This document shows positions 16,749-24,298 of a DNA stretch of 33,876 nucleotides, one piece after another (position 1 is the first letter of the stretch; each line of letters begins with the position of its first letter). The notes under the pieces were generated by a model. That model ran no database searches and was not told the origin of the DNA. It saw nothing but the letters and a program-made list of their open reading frames with translations. Location: NCBI GenBank assembly GCA_019420345.1, contig JAHZHI010000045.1, forward strand, positions 25,895 to 59,770, given 5' to 3'. The position numbers and the translations under genes are program-made. The DNA comes from Peptococcaceae bacterium. GTDB lineage: Bacteria; Bacillota; Peptococcia; Peptococcales; Peptococcaceae.

Positions 16749-17332
16749 TGTGCATCGCTCCTTACTGCAAGAAAATTTTTCAACATGGCGGCGCCGTCCG
16801 GTGTCATGATGGATTCGGGATGATACTGCACGCCATAGATTGGGTAGTCCACATGCTGAAGCGCCATCACTTCAGCGGCGCCATCCATGGTCTGCGCCAC
16901 CGGCATCAGTGCGTCGGGCAGTGTGTCTGCAGCGACTGCCAGAGAATGATAGCGTGCCACGGGTGCCGCCTTTGGCAGCCCTGCGAACAGTGGACTGTCG
17001 GTGTCAAACTGCACGAGAGACTGTTTGCCATGCATGAGGCGCTGCGCATAGGTAACGGTGGCACCAAAGGCGGCGGCAATCGCCTGATGACCGAGGCAGA
17101 CGCCGAGCAGCGGGATCGACGCCCCCAATTGCCGGACAAGCTCGATGCAGATGCCCGCCTCTTCCGGGCGCCCTGGGCCAGGTGAAAGAATGATGTGGGA
17201 AGGTGCCAAGGCTGCCACCTCGTCTACGCTCAGGGCGTCGTTGCGCACCACGCGAATGTCCGCATTCAGGGCGCCAATCATTTGATACAGGTTGTAGGAA
17301 AAGCTGTCATAGTTGTCGACGAGAAGAATCAT
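16745..17332 (-). CDS. trpG: Anthranilate synthase component II (glutamine amidotransferase)
   Basis: A 195-residue class I glutamine amidotransferase that supplies ammonia to TrpE. The nucleophile is Cys79 in LLGVCLGHQAI, and the His-Glu pair is in YGVQYHPESIMT. MILLVDNYDSF at the N-terminus and LSPGPGRPEEAG are the usual family motifs. The ATG at 17332 overlaps the trpE stop by four bases (ATGA). It could also serve folate synthesis as PabA if no separate pabA exists. Its place in the operon makes TrpG the primary role. Confidence 0.95.
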   Translation of the reverse strand: MILLVDNYDSFSYNLYQMIGALNADIRVVRNDALSVDEVAALAPSHIILSPGPGRPEEAGICIELVRQLGASIPLLGVCLGHQAIAAAFGATVTYAQRLMHGKQSLVQFDTDSPLFAGLPKAAPVARYHSLAVAADTLPDALMPVAQTMDGAAEVMALQHVDYPIYGVQYHPESIMTPDGAAMLKNFLAVRSDAQ

Positions 17333-18795
17333 TCTGCCACCTCCTCTGCTTGCTGCAGGGCCTTGACCACGGCCGCTGCCTTGTTGATGCATTCTTCGTA
17401 TTCTTTTTCGGGCTGGGAATCGGCCACAATGCCGGCACCGCTGCGGATGAACACGCGGCCGTTCTTTTTATAGGCCAGGCGAATGGCGATGCAGGTATCC
17501 ATGTTGCCGGAAAAATCGATGTAGCCGATGGCGCCGCCATAGATGCCGCGCTTGTTGTTCTCCAGCTCGGCGATCAACTGACAGGCGCGAATCTTTGGCG
17601 CGCCTGAGAGGGTGCCAGCCGGCAAAACGGCACGAATGGCATCCAGCGCGTCGCAGTCGTCGCGCAGCTCGCCGCGCACTGTGGAACCGATGTGCATGAC
17701 ATGCGAGTAGCGCTCGATGGTGTGAAAGGCTGTGACTTCGACGCTGCCAAATTTGCTGACCTTGCCGAGGTCATTGCGGCCAAGGTCCACGAGCATGTTG
17801 TGCTCCGCCAGTTCTTTTTCATCCTTCAGCAGCGACTGTTCAAAGGCTTTGTCCTCTTCCTCTGTGGCGCCGCGCGGCCGCGTGCCGGCAAGCGGGAAGG
17901 TGTATAATACCCCATCCTCGAGTTTAACCAAAGTCTCCGGCGACGCACCGGCCACTTCCACGTCGGTTCCAGAGAAATAAAACATGTACGGTGATGGGTT
18001 CAGTGTTCGCAGCATGCGGTAGGTGTTGAGCAGGCTGCCCGAAAACGGTGCGCTGAGGCGATTGGACAAGACAATTTGAAAAATGTCCCCTTCGATGATA
18101 TGGCGCTTGGCCTTCTCCACCATGGCGCAGTAGGCCGCCTGATCAAAGAGTGGTTCGACGGGCCCCAGCAGACGCCCCTGTTCTTCCTGACACGGCGCAC
18201 CCTGCACAAGCAGGTCGCGCATCTGCTGCAGGGCCAAAGCCGCGCGGTTGTAACCCACGGCACCATCGGCCAGGCGCATATTGGCAATGAGGATGATCTT
18301 CTGGCGGAAATGGTCAAAGGCAATGACCTGATCAAAAAGCATCAGGTCCACATCTTTGAACCCTTCCTCATCCCTGACGCCCTGGCGCAGCGTCGGCTCG
18401 CTGTAAGCAATGTAGTCATAGGAAAAATAACCTACCAATCCGCCTGTAAACGATGGCAGATGGGCGAGCCGCGGGCTGCGGTAGGCGCTCAAAATCTGCC
18501 GCAGCAGCGCTTCGGGATCGTCGGTCTCGTAACGGACACCATCGACCTCGGCTGCGCCGTCCACACAGCTGACGGCCATCTTGGGCTCGTAGCCCAGAAA
18601 GGTATAACGGCCCCAGCGTTCGCGCTCCGTGACCGATTCCAGCAAATAGCAATGGGTAGAAACATTTTTCAGGATCTTCAGCGCTTGAATCGGCGTCAGC
18701 CGATCTGCCAGCATCTCACAGGACAACGGCAGCACGCTGTAGCGTTCGTCCTCCACAAACGCCAGTGCTTCTTCCAAACTTGGTGTAATATTCAT
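17329..18795 (-). CDS. trpE: Anthranilate synthase component I
   Basis: A 488-residue chorismate-using enzyme and the first committed step of tryptophan synthesis. The tryptophan feedback site motif LLES (YLLESVTERERWGRYTFLG) is present near residue 50. The catalytic half has PLAGTRPRG, DLGRNDLGKVSKFGSV, SHVMHIGSTVRGEL, LPAGTLSGAPKIRA and IRSGAGIVADSQPEKEYEE. The start is set at ATG 18795, preceded by TTAGGAGGG. A longer in-frame extension would run into the T-box terminator and is not used. It is the first gene after the leader, so the whole trpEGDCFBA set is under T-box control as well as feedback inhibition. Confidence 0.95.
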   Translation of the reverse strand: MNITPSLEEALAFVEDERYSVLPLSCEMLADRLTPIQALKILKNVSTHCYLLESVTERERWGRYTFLGYEPKMAVSCVDGAAEVDGVRYETDDPEALLRQILSAYRSPRLAHLPSFTGGLVGYFSYDYIAYSEPTLRQGVRDEEGFKDVDLMLFDQVIAFDHFRQKIILIANMRLADGAVGYNRAALALQQMRDLLVQGAPCQEEQGRLLGPVEPLFDQAAYCAMVEKAKRHIIEGDIFQIVLSNRLSAPFSGSLLNTYRMLRTLNPSPYMFYFSGTDVEVAGASPETLVKLEDGVLYTFPLAGTRPRGATEEEDKAFEQSLLKDEKELAEHNMLVDLGRNDLGKVSKFGSVEVTAFHTIERYSHVMHIGSTVRGELRDDCDALDAIRAVLPAGTLSGAPKIRACQLIAELENNKRGIYGGAIGYIDFSGNMDTCIAIRLAYKKNGRVFIRSGAGIVADSQPEKEYEECINKAAAVVKALQQAEEVAE

Positions 18796-18837
18796 GGGTT
18801 CCCTCCTAAAAATGATGTGTGTGCTCTGCCGAGGGAA

Positions 18838-19132
18838 TAAAAAAACGCCCTTGACAGAAAAACTTCTGTCAAGGACGAATGCATACAATGATCCGCGGTG
18901 CCACCTTGATTTCGCGCTTGACGCGCGCCCTTAGCGAGGTACCATCATACCCCCGGCAACTGACGTATGCCCCCACGTTGCAGAATACTCTGCGCAGCGT
19001 GCTGCGCATTTGACTGCACCCTCAGCGGTCCATTTGACAACTTGTTTCTCACCCGACTCTCAGCAACACGGGTTCTCTGTACAGGCATCATCGCCGTTAT
19101 CTCCGCTTCAACGGTTTAGTGTATTTGAAATT
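18838..19132 (-). ncRNA. T-box leader (tRNA-Trp) of the main trp operon
   Basis: The T-box AAGGTGGCACCGCGGAT is at 18907-18891 on the minus strand. Stem I shows AGAGAACCC and GCTGAGAG, and the specifier TGG (Trp) is at 19032-19030 in AAATGGACC. The terminator at about 18877-18838 pairs CCTTGACAGAAG with TTCTGTCAAGG and ends in GCGTTTTTTT. Uncharged tRNA-Trp stabilises the antiterminator and allows trpE to be transcribed. The sequence is nearly the same as the leader at 11925. The transcription start is inferred. Confidence 0.93.
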
Positions 19133-19138
19133 TTCTAT

Positions 19139-19168
19139 ACTCTATCACGAGAGGCCGTCCATTGTCAA
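19139..19168 (-). promoter_or_regulatory. Promoter of the main trp operon
   Basis: A consensus TTGACA (19168-19163) lies 18 bp upstream of TAGAGT (19144-19139) on the minus strand, just before the T-box leader. Confidence 0.6.
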
Positions 19169-19233
19169 CGTAAAATTTTCGTTTTATTATAATAAATTGC
19201 AACAACACATCGCTGACAGAAAAATTCTGCCAA

Positions 19234-19275
19234 CAAAAAATCGCCAGTCTCATCAATGGGAGACTGGCGATTTTT
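19234..19275 (-). terminator. Terminator of the hcp operon
   Basis: AAAATCGCCAGTCTC and GAGACTGGCGATTTT form a near-perfect stem with a short loop, just after the hcp stop on the minus strand, followed by TTTTTT. Confidence 0.85.
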
Positions 19276-19282
19276 CATCTCT

Positions 19283-20845
19283 TTAGCCGAGAATCTTCTT
19301 GAGATCTTCTTCTGGCGTGGAGATTGGAGAGATATTGTAATTTTCAACGAGGAAGTTCAACACATTTGGTGATACGAAAGCAGGCAGGGATGGCCCAAGA
19401 TAGATGTTTTTGATGCCAAGATAGAGCAGTGTCAGCAAAATGCAGACAGCTTTCTGTTCGTACCAGGAAAGAACCATGGACAATGGCAGGTCATTGACAC
19501 CGCAGTCAAAAGCGTTGGCCAATGCCACTGCTACCTGAATGGCGCTGTAAGCATCGTTGCACTGGCCCATATCCATGAGACGTGGCAGATCACCAATGGT
19601 GCCAAGGTCAAGGTCATTGAAACGGTATTTGCCGCAGGCAAGCGTCAGCACGACACTATCCGCAGGGGTCTGCTTGACAAAATCGGTGTAGTAGTTGCGG
19701 CCAGGCTTTGCACCGTCGCAGCCAGCAACGAGGAAGAAGTGGCTGATCTGACCAGCTTTCACCGCGTCGACCACTTTATCGGCAACAGACAGCACCGTAT
19801 TGCGGCCAAAACCGGTCAACACATGATCGCCGCCGTTGATGCCGGTGAAGTGCTGATCTTCTGCATAGCCGCCCAGTTCCAGCGCTTTTTCGATGACAGG
19901 CGTGAAGTCTTTGTCGTCACCAATATGCACGGCATCTGGATAGGACACCACTTCGGTGGTAAACACTCGATCGCTGTAGCTGGCGCGTGTTGGCATCAGG
20001 CAGTTGGTGGTATACAGAATTGGGGCTGGAATGCCATCGAATTCTTTTTGCTGATTTTGCCATGCCGTCCCAAAATTGCCTTTGAGGTGTGGATATTTTC
20101 TCAGTTCTGGGTAAGCGTGCGCTGGCAGCATTTCACCATGGGTGTAAATATTGATGCCTTTGTCCTTGGTCTGTTCCAGAAGCTGCTTGAGGTCATAGAG
20201 GTCGTGCCCAGTGACAACAATGAATGGCCCTTTCTCAACGGTCAGGGTCACATCTGCTGGCGCTGGATGGCCGTAGGTTTCCGTGTTGGCCTGATCGAGC
20301 AACGCCATGCAGGTAAGGTTGACTTCACCCACTTCGAGAACGATTGGCAGCAATTCATCCATGCCCCAATCGTCATGGCCAATGGCAGCCAGTGCCTTGT
20401 AGAAGAAGTTCTGAACCGTGGCGTCATCATATCCAAGCACGTGTGCATGGTAAGCGTAGGCTGCCATCCCTTTGATGCCAAAGAGGATCAAGGATTTCAG
20501 GGAGCGAATGTCTTCGTCGCCATTCCACACGGTCTGCAAATCATAGTCTGGCAGATCTGCGCCGCCAAGGGCTTTCTTTTCTGCTTCGATGCGTGCGGTC
20601 AAAGCCTGAATGGTGTCGTTGTTGAAGTTAACGTTGGTGATGGTGGTAAAAAGACCGTCCAGAACAAGCTGGTGGGTGGTGTCACTGATGGCAGCAGGGT
20701 TCTTTTCAGCTGCTTGCGCGAGAGCGATCAGCGCACCTGTGAGCGCATCCTGATAATCGGCGGTATCGGCTTTCTTTCCGCAGACACCTGCACAACCTGT
20801 GCAGCCTTTGCCGCCTGCGGTTTGTTCACATTGAAAACAAAACAT
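19283..20845 (-). CDS. hcp: Hybrid-cluster protein (Hcp)
   Basis: A 520-residue iron-sulfur enzyme, also known as hydroxylamine reductase, linked to NO reduction and nitrosative stress defence in anaerobes. The N-terminal cluster cysteines are C3, C6, C15 and C22 (MFCFQCEQTAGGKGC, GVCGK), the spacing of the anaerobe-type class; C18 is an extra cysteine. Hybrid-cluster ligand motifs are present: VVTGHDLYDL, TTNCLMP, VAGCDGAKPGRNYY, LACGKYRFND and LSWYEQKAV. The start is at ATG 20845 after AAAGGAGA. The ferredoxin-like gene directly upstream is probably its electron donor and is in the same operon. A CRP-family regulator sits divergently. Confidence 0.95.
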   Translation of the reverse strand: MFCFQCEQTAGGKGCTGCAGVCGKKADTADYQDALTGALIALAQAAEKNPAAISDTTHQLVLDGLFTTITNVNFNNDTIQALTARIEAEKKALGGADLPDYDLQTVWNGDEDIRSLKSLILFGIKGMAAYAYHAHVLGYDDATVQNFFYKALAAIGHDDWGMDELLPIVLEVGEVNLTCMALLDQANTETYGHPAPADVTLTVEKGPFIVVTGHDLYDLKQLLEQTKDKGINIYTHGEMLPAHAYPELRKYPHLKGNFGTAWQNQQKEFDGIPAPILYTTNCLMPTRASYSDRVFTTEVVSYPDAVHIGDDKDFTPVIEKALELGGYAEDQHFTGINGGDHVLTGFGRNTVLSVADKVVDAVKAGQISHFFLVAGCDGAKPGRNYYTDFVKQTPADSVVLTLACGKYRFNDLDLGTIGDLPRLMDMGQCNDAYSAIQVAVALANAFDCGVNDLPLSMVLSWYEQKAVCILLTLLYLGIKNIYLGPSLPAFVSPNVLNFLVENYNISPISTPEEDLKKILG

Positions 20846-20882
20846 ATTGGGTCTCCTTTCGTTGTTCAAACATCTCTAACAA

Positions 20883-21584
20883 TTATTTATCTAGAATTCT
20901 GCCATCGGCAGAAATGGTAACCACTTGCCATGGAATCATCTTGCCGCTGTTGATGAGCGCCTGTTTCACAGCATGTTCCATGCCGCCGCAGCAAGGCACT
21001 TCCATACGCGTCACGGTGATGCTCTTGATGTCATTTTGTGCAAGAATCTGCGTCAGTTTTTCACTGTAATCGGTGGCATCCAGTTTTGGGCAGCCAATGA
21101 GCGTCACATGGTTACGAATAAATTCCTGATGGAAATTGCCATAGGCATAAGCCGTGCAGTCTGCTGCAATGAGCAGCTTGGCGCCATCGAAATAAGGCGC
21201 ATTCACTGGTACCAGCTTGATCTGTACTGGCCACTGGCGCAGCTGACTTGGCTGTGCACTCATTGCCTGCGGCTCTGCTGTGCTTGGGCAGGCGATGGTT
21301 TTTGCCTGTTCGCCAGGGCAGCCACAGGCAGAAGCTTTTGCAGCCTTGGCAGCCTGTGCGGCTTTCACCGCGGCTTCATCATAAGCTGGTGCCTCACGTT
21401 CTTCAAAAGTGATGGCACCTGTTGGGCAATTCGGCAGGCAATCGCCAAGGCCATCGCAGTAATTTTCACGGGTCAGCACAGCTTTGCCATTGATCATGTC
21501 AATGGCACCTTCATGGCAGGCGGTGGCGCAAGCACCGCAGCCATTGCATTTTTCTTCGTCAATTTTGATGATGCGTCTGATCAT
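20883..21584 (-). CDS. Hcp-associated ferredoxin-domain protein
   Basis: A 233-residue protein with an N-terminal 2[4Fe-4S] ferredoxin fold: CNGCGACATACHEGAI at about residues 13-28 and CDGLGDCLPNCPTGAI at about 43-58. An Ala/Lys-rich linker with ACGCPGEQAKTIACP follows. The C-terminal domain (about residues 115-233) has GCPKLDATDYSEKL and MEVPCCGGMEHAV and is of unassigned function. Proteins of this type often sit next to hcp in strict anaerobes and are thought to deliver electrons, instead of the Hcr NADH oxidoreductase of enterobacteria. The start at ATG 21584 has AGGAGG upstream, and it leads the operon with hcp. Confidence 0.85.
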   Translation of the reverse strand: MIRRIIKIDEEKCNGCGACATACHEGAIDMINGKAVLTRENYCDGLGDCLPNCPTGAITFEEREAPAYDEAAVKAAQAAKAAKASACGCPGEQAKTIACPSTAEPQAMSAQPSQLRQWPVQIKLVPVNAPYFDGAKLLIAADCTAYAYGNFHQEFIRNHVTLIGCPKLDATDYSEKLTQILAQNDIKSITVTRMEVPCCGGMEHAVKQALINSGKMIPWQVVTISADGRILDK

Positions 21585-21633
21585 GTGGGTCCTCCTCTAA
21601 ACAATAACATCCTGCTCTTGATTTCTTGATCAC

Positions 21634-21675
21634 AGTATAATACGATGGTGACATGAAATCTGTTGGTTTTCCAAC
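21634..21675 (-). promoter_or_regulatory. Class II CRP/FNR-type promoter of the hcp operon
   Basis: The palindrome GTTGG-N4-CCAAC (21662-21675) lies 22 bp upstream of TATACT (21639-21634) on the minus strand. This puts its centre at -41.5 if that is the -10 box, the classic position for class II activation by a CRP/FNR-family protein. There is no -35 hexamer. The site also lies between the divergent regulator gene and its start, so autoregulation is possible. Confidence 0.5.
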
Positions 21676-21691
21676 GAAAGGCGGTTATTTT

Positions 21692-22357
21692 ATGAAAAAA
21701 GAGACGTTGCTCTTTCTTCAAAGCACAGCATTGTTTCAAGGCATCGATCTTAACGATCTCAGCAGCATGCTCGGTTGTCTGCAGACACAGGTGCTCACCT
21801 ATGCCAAGGGCGAAGCCATTTTTCGTCAAGGCGACGACCTTTCACAGATCGCATTGGTGCTGGACGGAAAACTGCACATCCAAACCGATGATTACTGGGG
21901 CAATCATACCATCATCGGTGACCTGACAGCCGGCGATATTTTCGGCGAAGCCTATATTGCGCCAACAAGCGGTCCCATGCAGGCTGATGTGGTAGCTGTC
22001 ACCGACAGCATCGTTGCGCTCTTTGCAGCGCGCAAGATGCTTACCGTCTGTTCCAACGCCTGCCCATTTCATGCGCTTGTGGTACAAAACTTGTTCTATG
22101 TGCTGGCTGAAAAAAATCGTCAGCTCATGGGAAAACTTGGACACTTGTCAATGCGCACCACGCGCGCCAAGCTCAACTCTTATCTTAGCGCCGAAAGCCA
22201 GCGCGCCAACAGCGCCAGCTTCACCATTCCTTTTAATCGCCAGCAACTTGCTGACTATCTTTCTGTGGACCGCAGTGCTATGTCCAATGAACTGTCAAAG
22301 ATGCGCGATGAAGGCCTCCTCGATTTCAACCGCAACCATTTTACACTTTATCATTAA
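21692..22357 (+). CDS. CRP/FNR-family regulator, HcpR-like
   Basis: A 221-residue CRP/FNR-family activator. Residues 1-125 are the cyclic-nucleotide-binding-like beta roll (FRQGDDLSQIALVLDGKLHI, GDIFGEAYI). The C-terminal winged HTH is IPFNRQQLADYLSVDRSAMSNELSKMRDEGLL, with DRSAMSNEL as recognition helix. No FNR-type N-terminal cysteine cluster is visible, so it is not a canonical FNR. Divergence from hcp makes it a probable HcpR-like regulator of the nitrosative stress response. The start is ATG 21692, preceded by AAAGGCGG; the upstream ATG is less well placed. The adenine deaminase gene follows 18 bp later. Confidence 0.85.
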   Translation: MKKETLLFLQSTALFQGIDLNDLSSMLGCLQTQVLTYAKGEAIFRQGDDLSQIALVLDGKLHIQTDDYWGNHTIIGDLTAGDIFGEAYIAPTSGPMQADVVAVTDSIVALFAARKMLTVCSNACPFHALVVQNLFYVLAEKNRQLMGKLGHLSMRTTRAKLNSYLSAESQRANSASFTIPFNRQQLADYLSVDRSAMSNELSKMRDEGLLDFNRNHFTLYH

Positions 22358-22375
22358 AATGAGAAGGAGTTTACT

Positions 22376-24175
22376 ATGATCAATCATTTTTGCAAACGCC
22401 CATTATGGGAAGTCACCAAAACGCTCGCCGATGTTGCCATGGGCCGCACGCCTGCTGATACCGTGATCCGCGGCGGCCGCCTCGTCAACGTCTGCACTGC
22501 CGAAATTCTGGACGGTCTTGATATTGCCATCAAAGAAGGCCGCATCGCGCTCGTTGGCGATGCCACAGCCTGCATTGGCCCTGACACCGAAATCATCGAC
22601 GCCGAAGGCCAATATGTGGCGCCTGGGTTTCTCGATGGGCACATCCACATTGAATCCTCAATGCTCAGCGTTGGCGAATACGCCAAAGCCGTCATCCCTC
22701 ACGGCACCATCGGCATTTACCCCGATCCTCATGAAATCTGCAACGTGCTGGGTCTCAAAGGCGTGCGCTGCATGATCGAAGATTCTAAGCGCACACCGCT
22801 TAAAACCATGTTTGTGACTCCATCCTGCGTGCCAGCTGTGCCTGGGTTTGAAGACACCGGCAGTTTTGTTGGTCCGGAAGACGTGGCCGAAACCATGCAG
22901 TGGGACGACATCGTCGGCCTTGGCGAAATGATGAATTTTCCTGGCATCCTTGCCTCGGACGACCATGCCCACGGCATCGTTGATGCGACACTCAAAGCCG
23001 ACAAGGTCGTCACTGGGCACTACTCTCTGCCTGACACCGGCGCAGGACTTAACGCTTACATTGCCAGCGGCGTATGCTGCTGCCATGAGTCCACCCGTCC
23101 AGAAGACATCATCGCTAAGATGCGCCTGGGCATGTACGCACAGCTCCGCATGGGCAGCGCATGGCAGGATCTTCCAGTGATTGCCAAGGCTATCACCGAA
23201 AACAACATTGATGCACGCTTCGCCTGCCTGGTCAGCGACGACACCCATCCACACACATTGGTGGCCAACGGTCACATGGACTACATTTTGCGCATTGCTG
23301 TGGAAAACGGCTTTGATCCAATCACCGCCATTCGTATGGCAACCATCAACACCGCCCAGTGCTACCGCATGGAACAGGATCTCGGCTCCATCGCGCCAAG
23401 CAAATGCGCCGACATCGTATTCCTGAAGGATCTCACCACCTTTGAAGTCACCCGCACCATCATCGATGGTGAAACCGTCGCACTCAACGGCAAAATGACC
23501 AAAGACTTTGCGCCATACACCTATCCTGATTGGGCGCTGCACAGTGTTCATCTCAAAGACAATGTCACCGCTGATGCATTCAAGATCGCTGCGCCAGAAG
23601 GAAAGGAGCAGGTCACCGTACGCGCCATAGAAGTCATCCCTGCACGCGTCGGCGATATCGAACGCTTCGTGGATCTCACCGTCAAGGACGGTTGCCTCGA
23701 AAGCGACACCACACAGGACGTCTTGAAAACCTTCGTTCTCGAACGTCACCACGAAACCGGCACCAAGGGCGCAGGATTCGTCATGGGCTTTGGCATCAAA
23801 CGCGGCGCCATGGCGTCGACCGTTGCGCATGATGCCCACAATCTCCTTGTTGTCGGCACCAACGATGAAGACATGGCGCTGGCCGCCAACACCCTGATCC
23901 AATGCGGCGGCGGTATGGTTGCCGTGCAGGACGGCAAGGTGCTCGGCCTCGTTGAGCTGCCAATTGCCGGCCTCATGAATGACAAATCTGCTGAGGCCAT
24001 GGCTGATACGGTTGCACAGCTTGAATCGGCCTGGAAAGCCATTGGCTGCGATATGCCATCCCCATTTATGACGATGGCCCTGATCCCACTCGCCTGCCTG
24101 CCAGACTTACGCCTCACCAACCGCGGCCTCGTCGACTGCCGCACCTTTGAATTTGTACCGCTCGTGAAAGACTAA
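22376..24175 (+). CDS. ade: Adenine deaminase
   Basis: A 599-residue amidohydrolase that converts adenine to hypoxanthine and ammonia for purine salvage or nitrogen supply. The metal-binding motif GHIHIESSM is at about residue 90, followed by HGTIGIYPDPHEI, LGEMMNFPGIL and CLVSDDTHPHTLV. The C-terminal domain (GFGIKRGAMASTVAHDAHNL, GGGMVAVQDGKVLGLVELPIAG) matches the Ade family rather than adenosine deaminases. Length is normal. The start at ATG 22376 has GAAGGAG upstream. It probably shares a transcript with the CRP-family regulator, an unusual pairing. Confidence 0.93.
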   Translation: MINHFCKRPLWEVTKTLADVAMGRTPADTVIRGGRLVNVCTAEILDGLDIAIKEGRIALVGDATACIGPDTEIIDAEGQYVAPGFLDGHIHIESSMLSVGEYAKAVIPHGTIGIYPDPHEICNVLGLKGVRCMIEDSKRTPLKTMFVTPSCVPAVPGFEDTGSFVGPEDVAETMQWDDIVGLGEMMNFPGILASDDHAHGIVDATLKADKVVTGHYSLPDTGAGLNAYIASGVCCCHESTRPEDIIAKMRLGMYAQLRMGSAWQDLPVIAKAITENNIDARFACLVSDDTHPHTLVANGHMDYILRIAVENGFDPITAIRMATINTAQCYRMEQDLGSIAPSKCADIVFLKDLTTFEVTRTIIDGETVALNGKMTKDFAPYTYPDWALHSVHLKDNVTADAFKIAAPEGKEQVTVRAIEVIPARVGDIERFVDLTVKDGCLESDTTQDVLKTFVLERHHETGTKGAGFVMGFGIKRGAMASTVAHDAHNLLVVGTNDEDMALAANTLIQCGGGMVAVQDGKVLGLVELPIAGLMNDKSAEAMADTVAQLESAWKAIGCDMPSPFMTMALIPLACLPDLRLTNRGLVDCRTFEFVPLVKD

Positions 24176-24185
24176 CGGTGCTTAC

Positions 24186-24236
24186 TAAAAAAGAGCAAGG
24201 CGCTCCCTTTTTCAGGGAACGACCTTGCACTTTTTC
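24186..24236 (+). terminator. Terminator of the crp-ade unit
   Basis: GCAAGG and CCTTGC close a hairpin with an inner CTCCCT/AGGGA pairing and are followed by a CTTTTTC tract shortly after the ade stop. Confidence 0.75.
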
Positions 24237-24254
24237 TATTCACTTGATTCTGCA

Positions 24255-24290
24255 CAAAAAAACAGAGTGGCCATATGGTCACTCTGTTTT
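24255..24290 (-). terminator. Terminator of the dsr operon
   Basis: ACAGAGTG and CACTCTGT pair around a CCATATGG core just downstream of dsrM, followed on the minus strand by TTTTTTT. Confidence 0.8.
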
Positions 24291-24298
24291 GATTTTTG

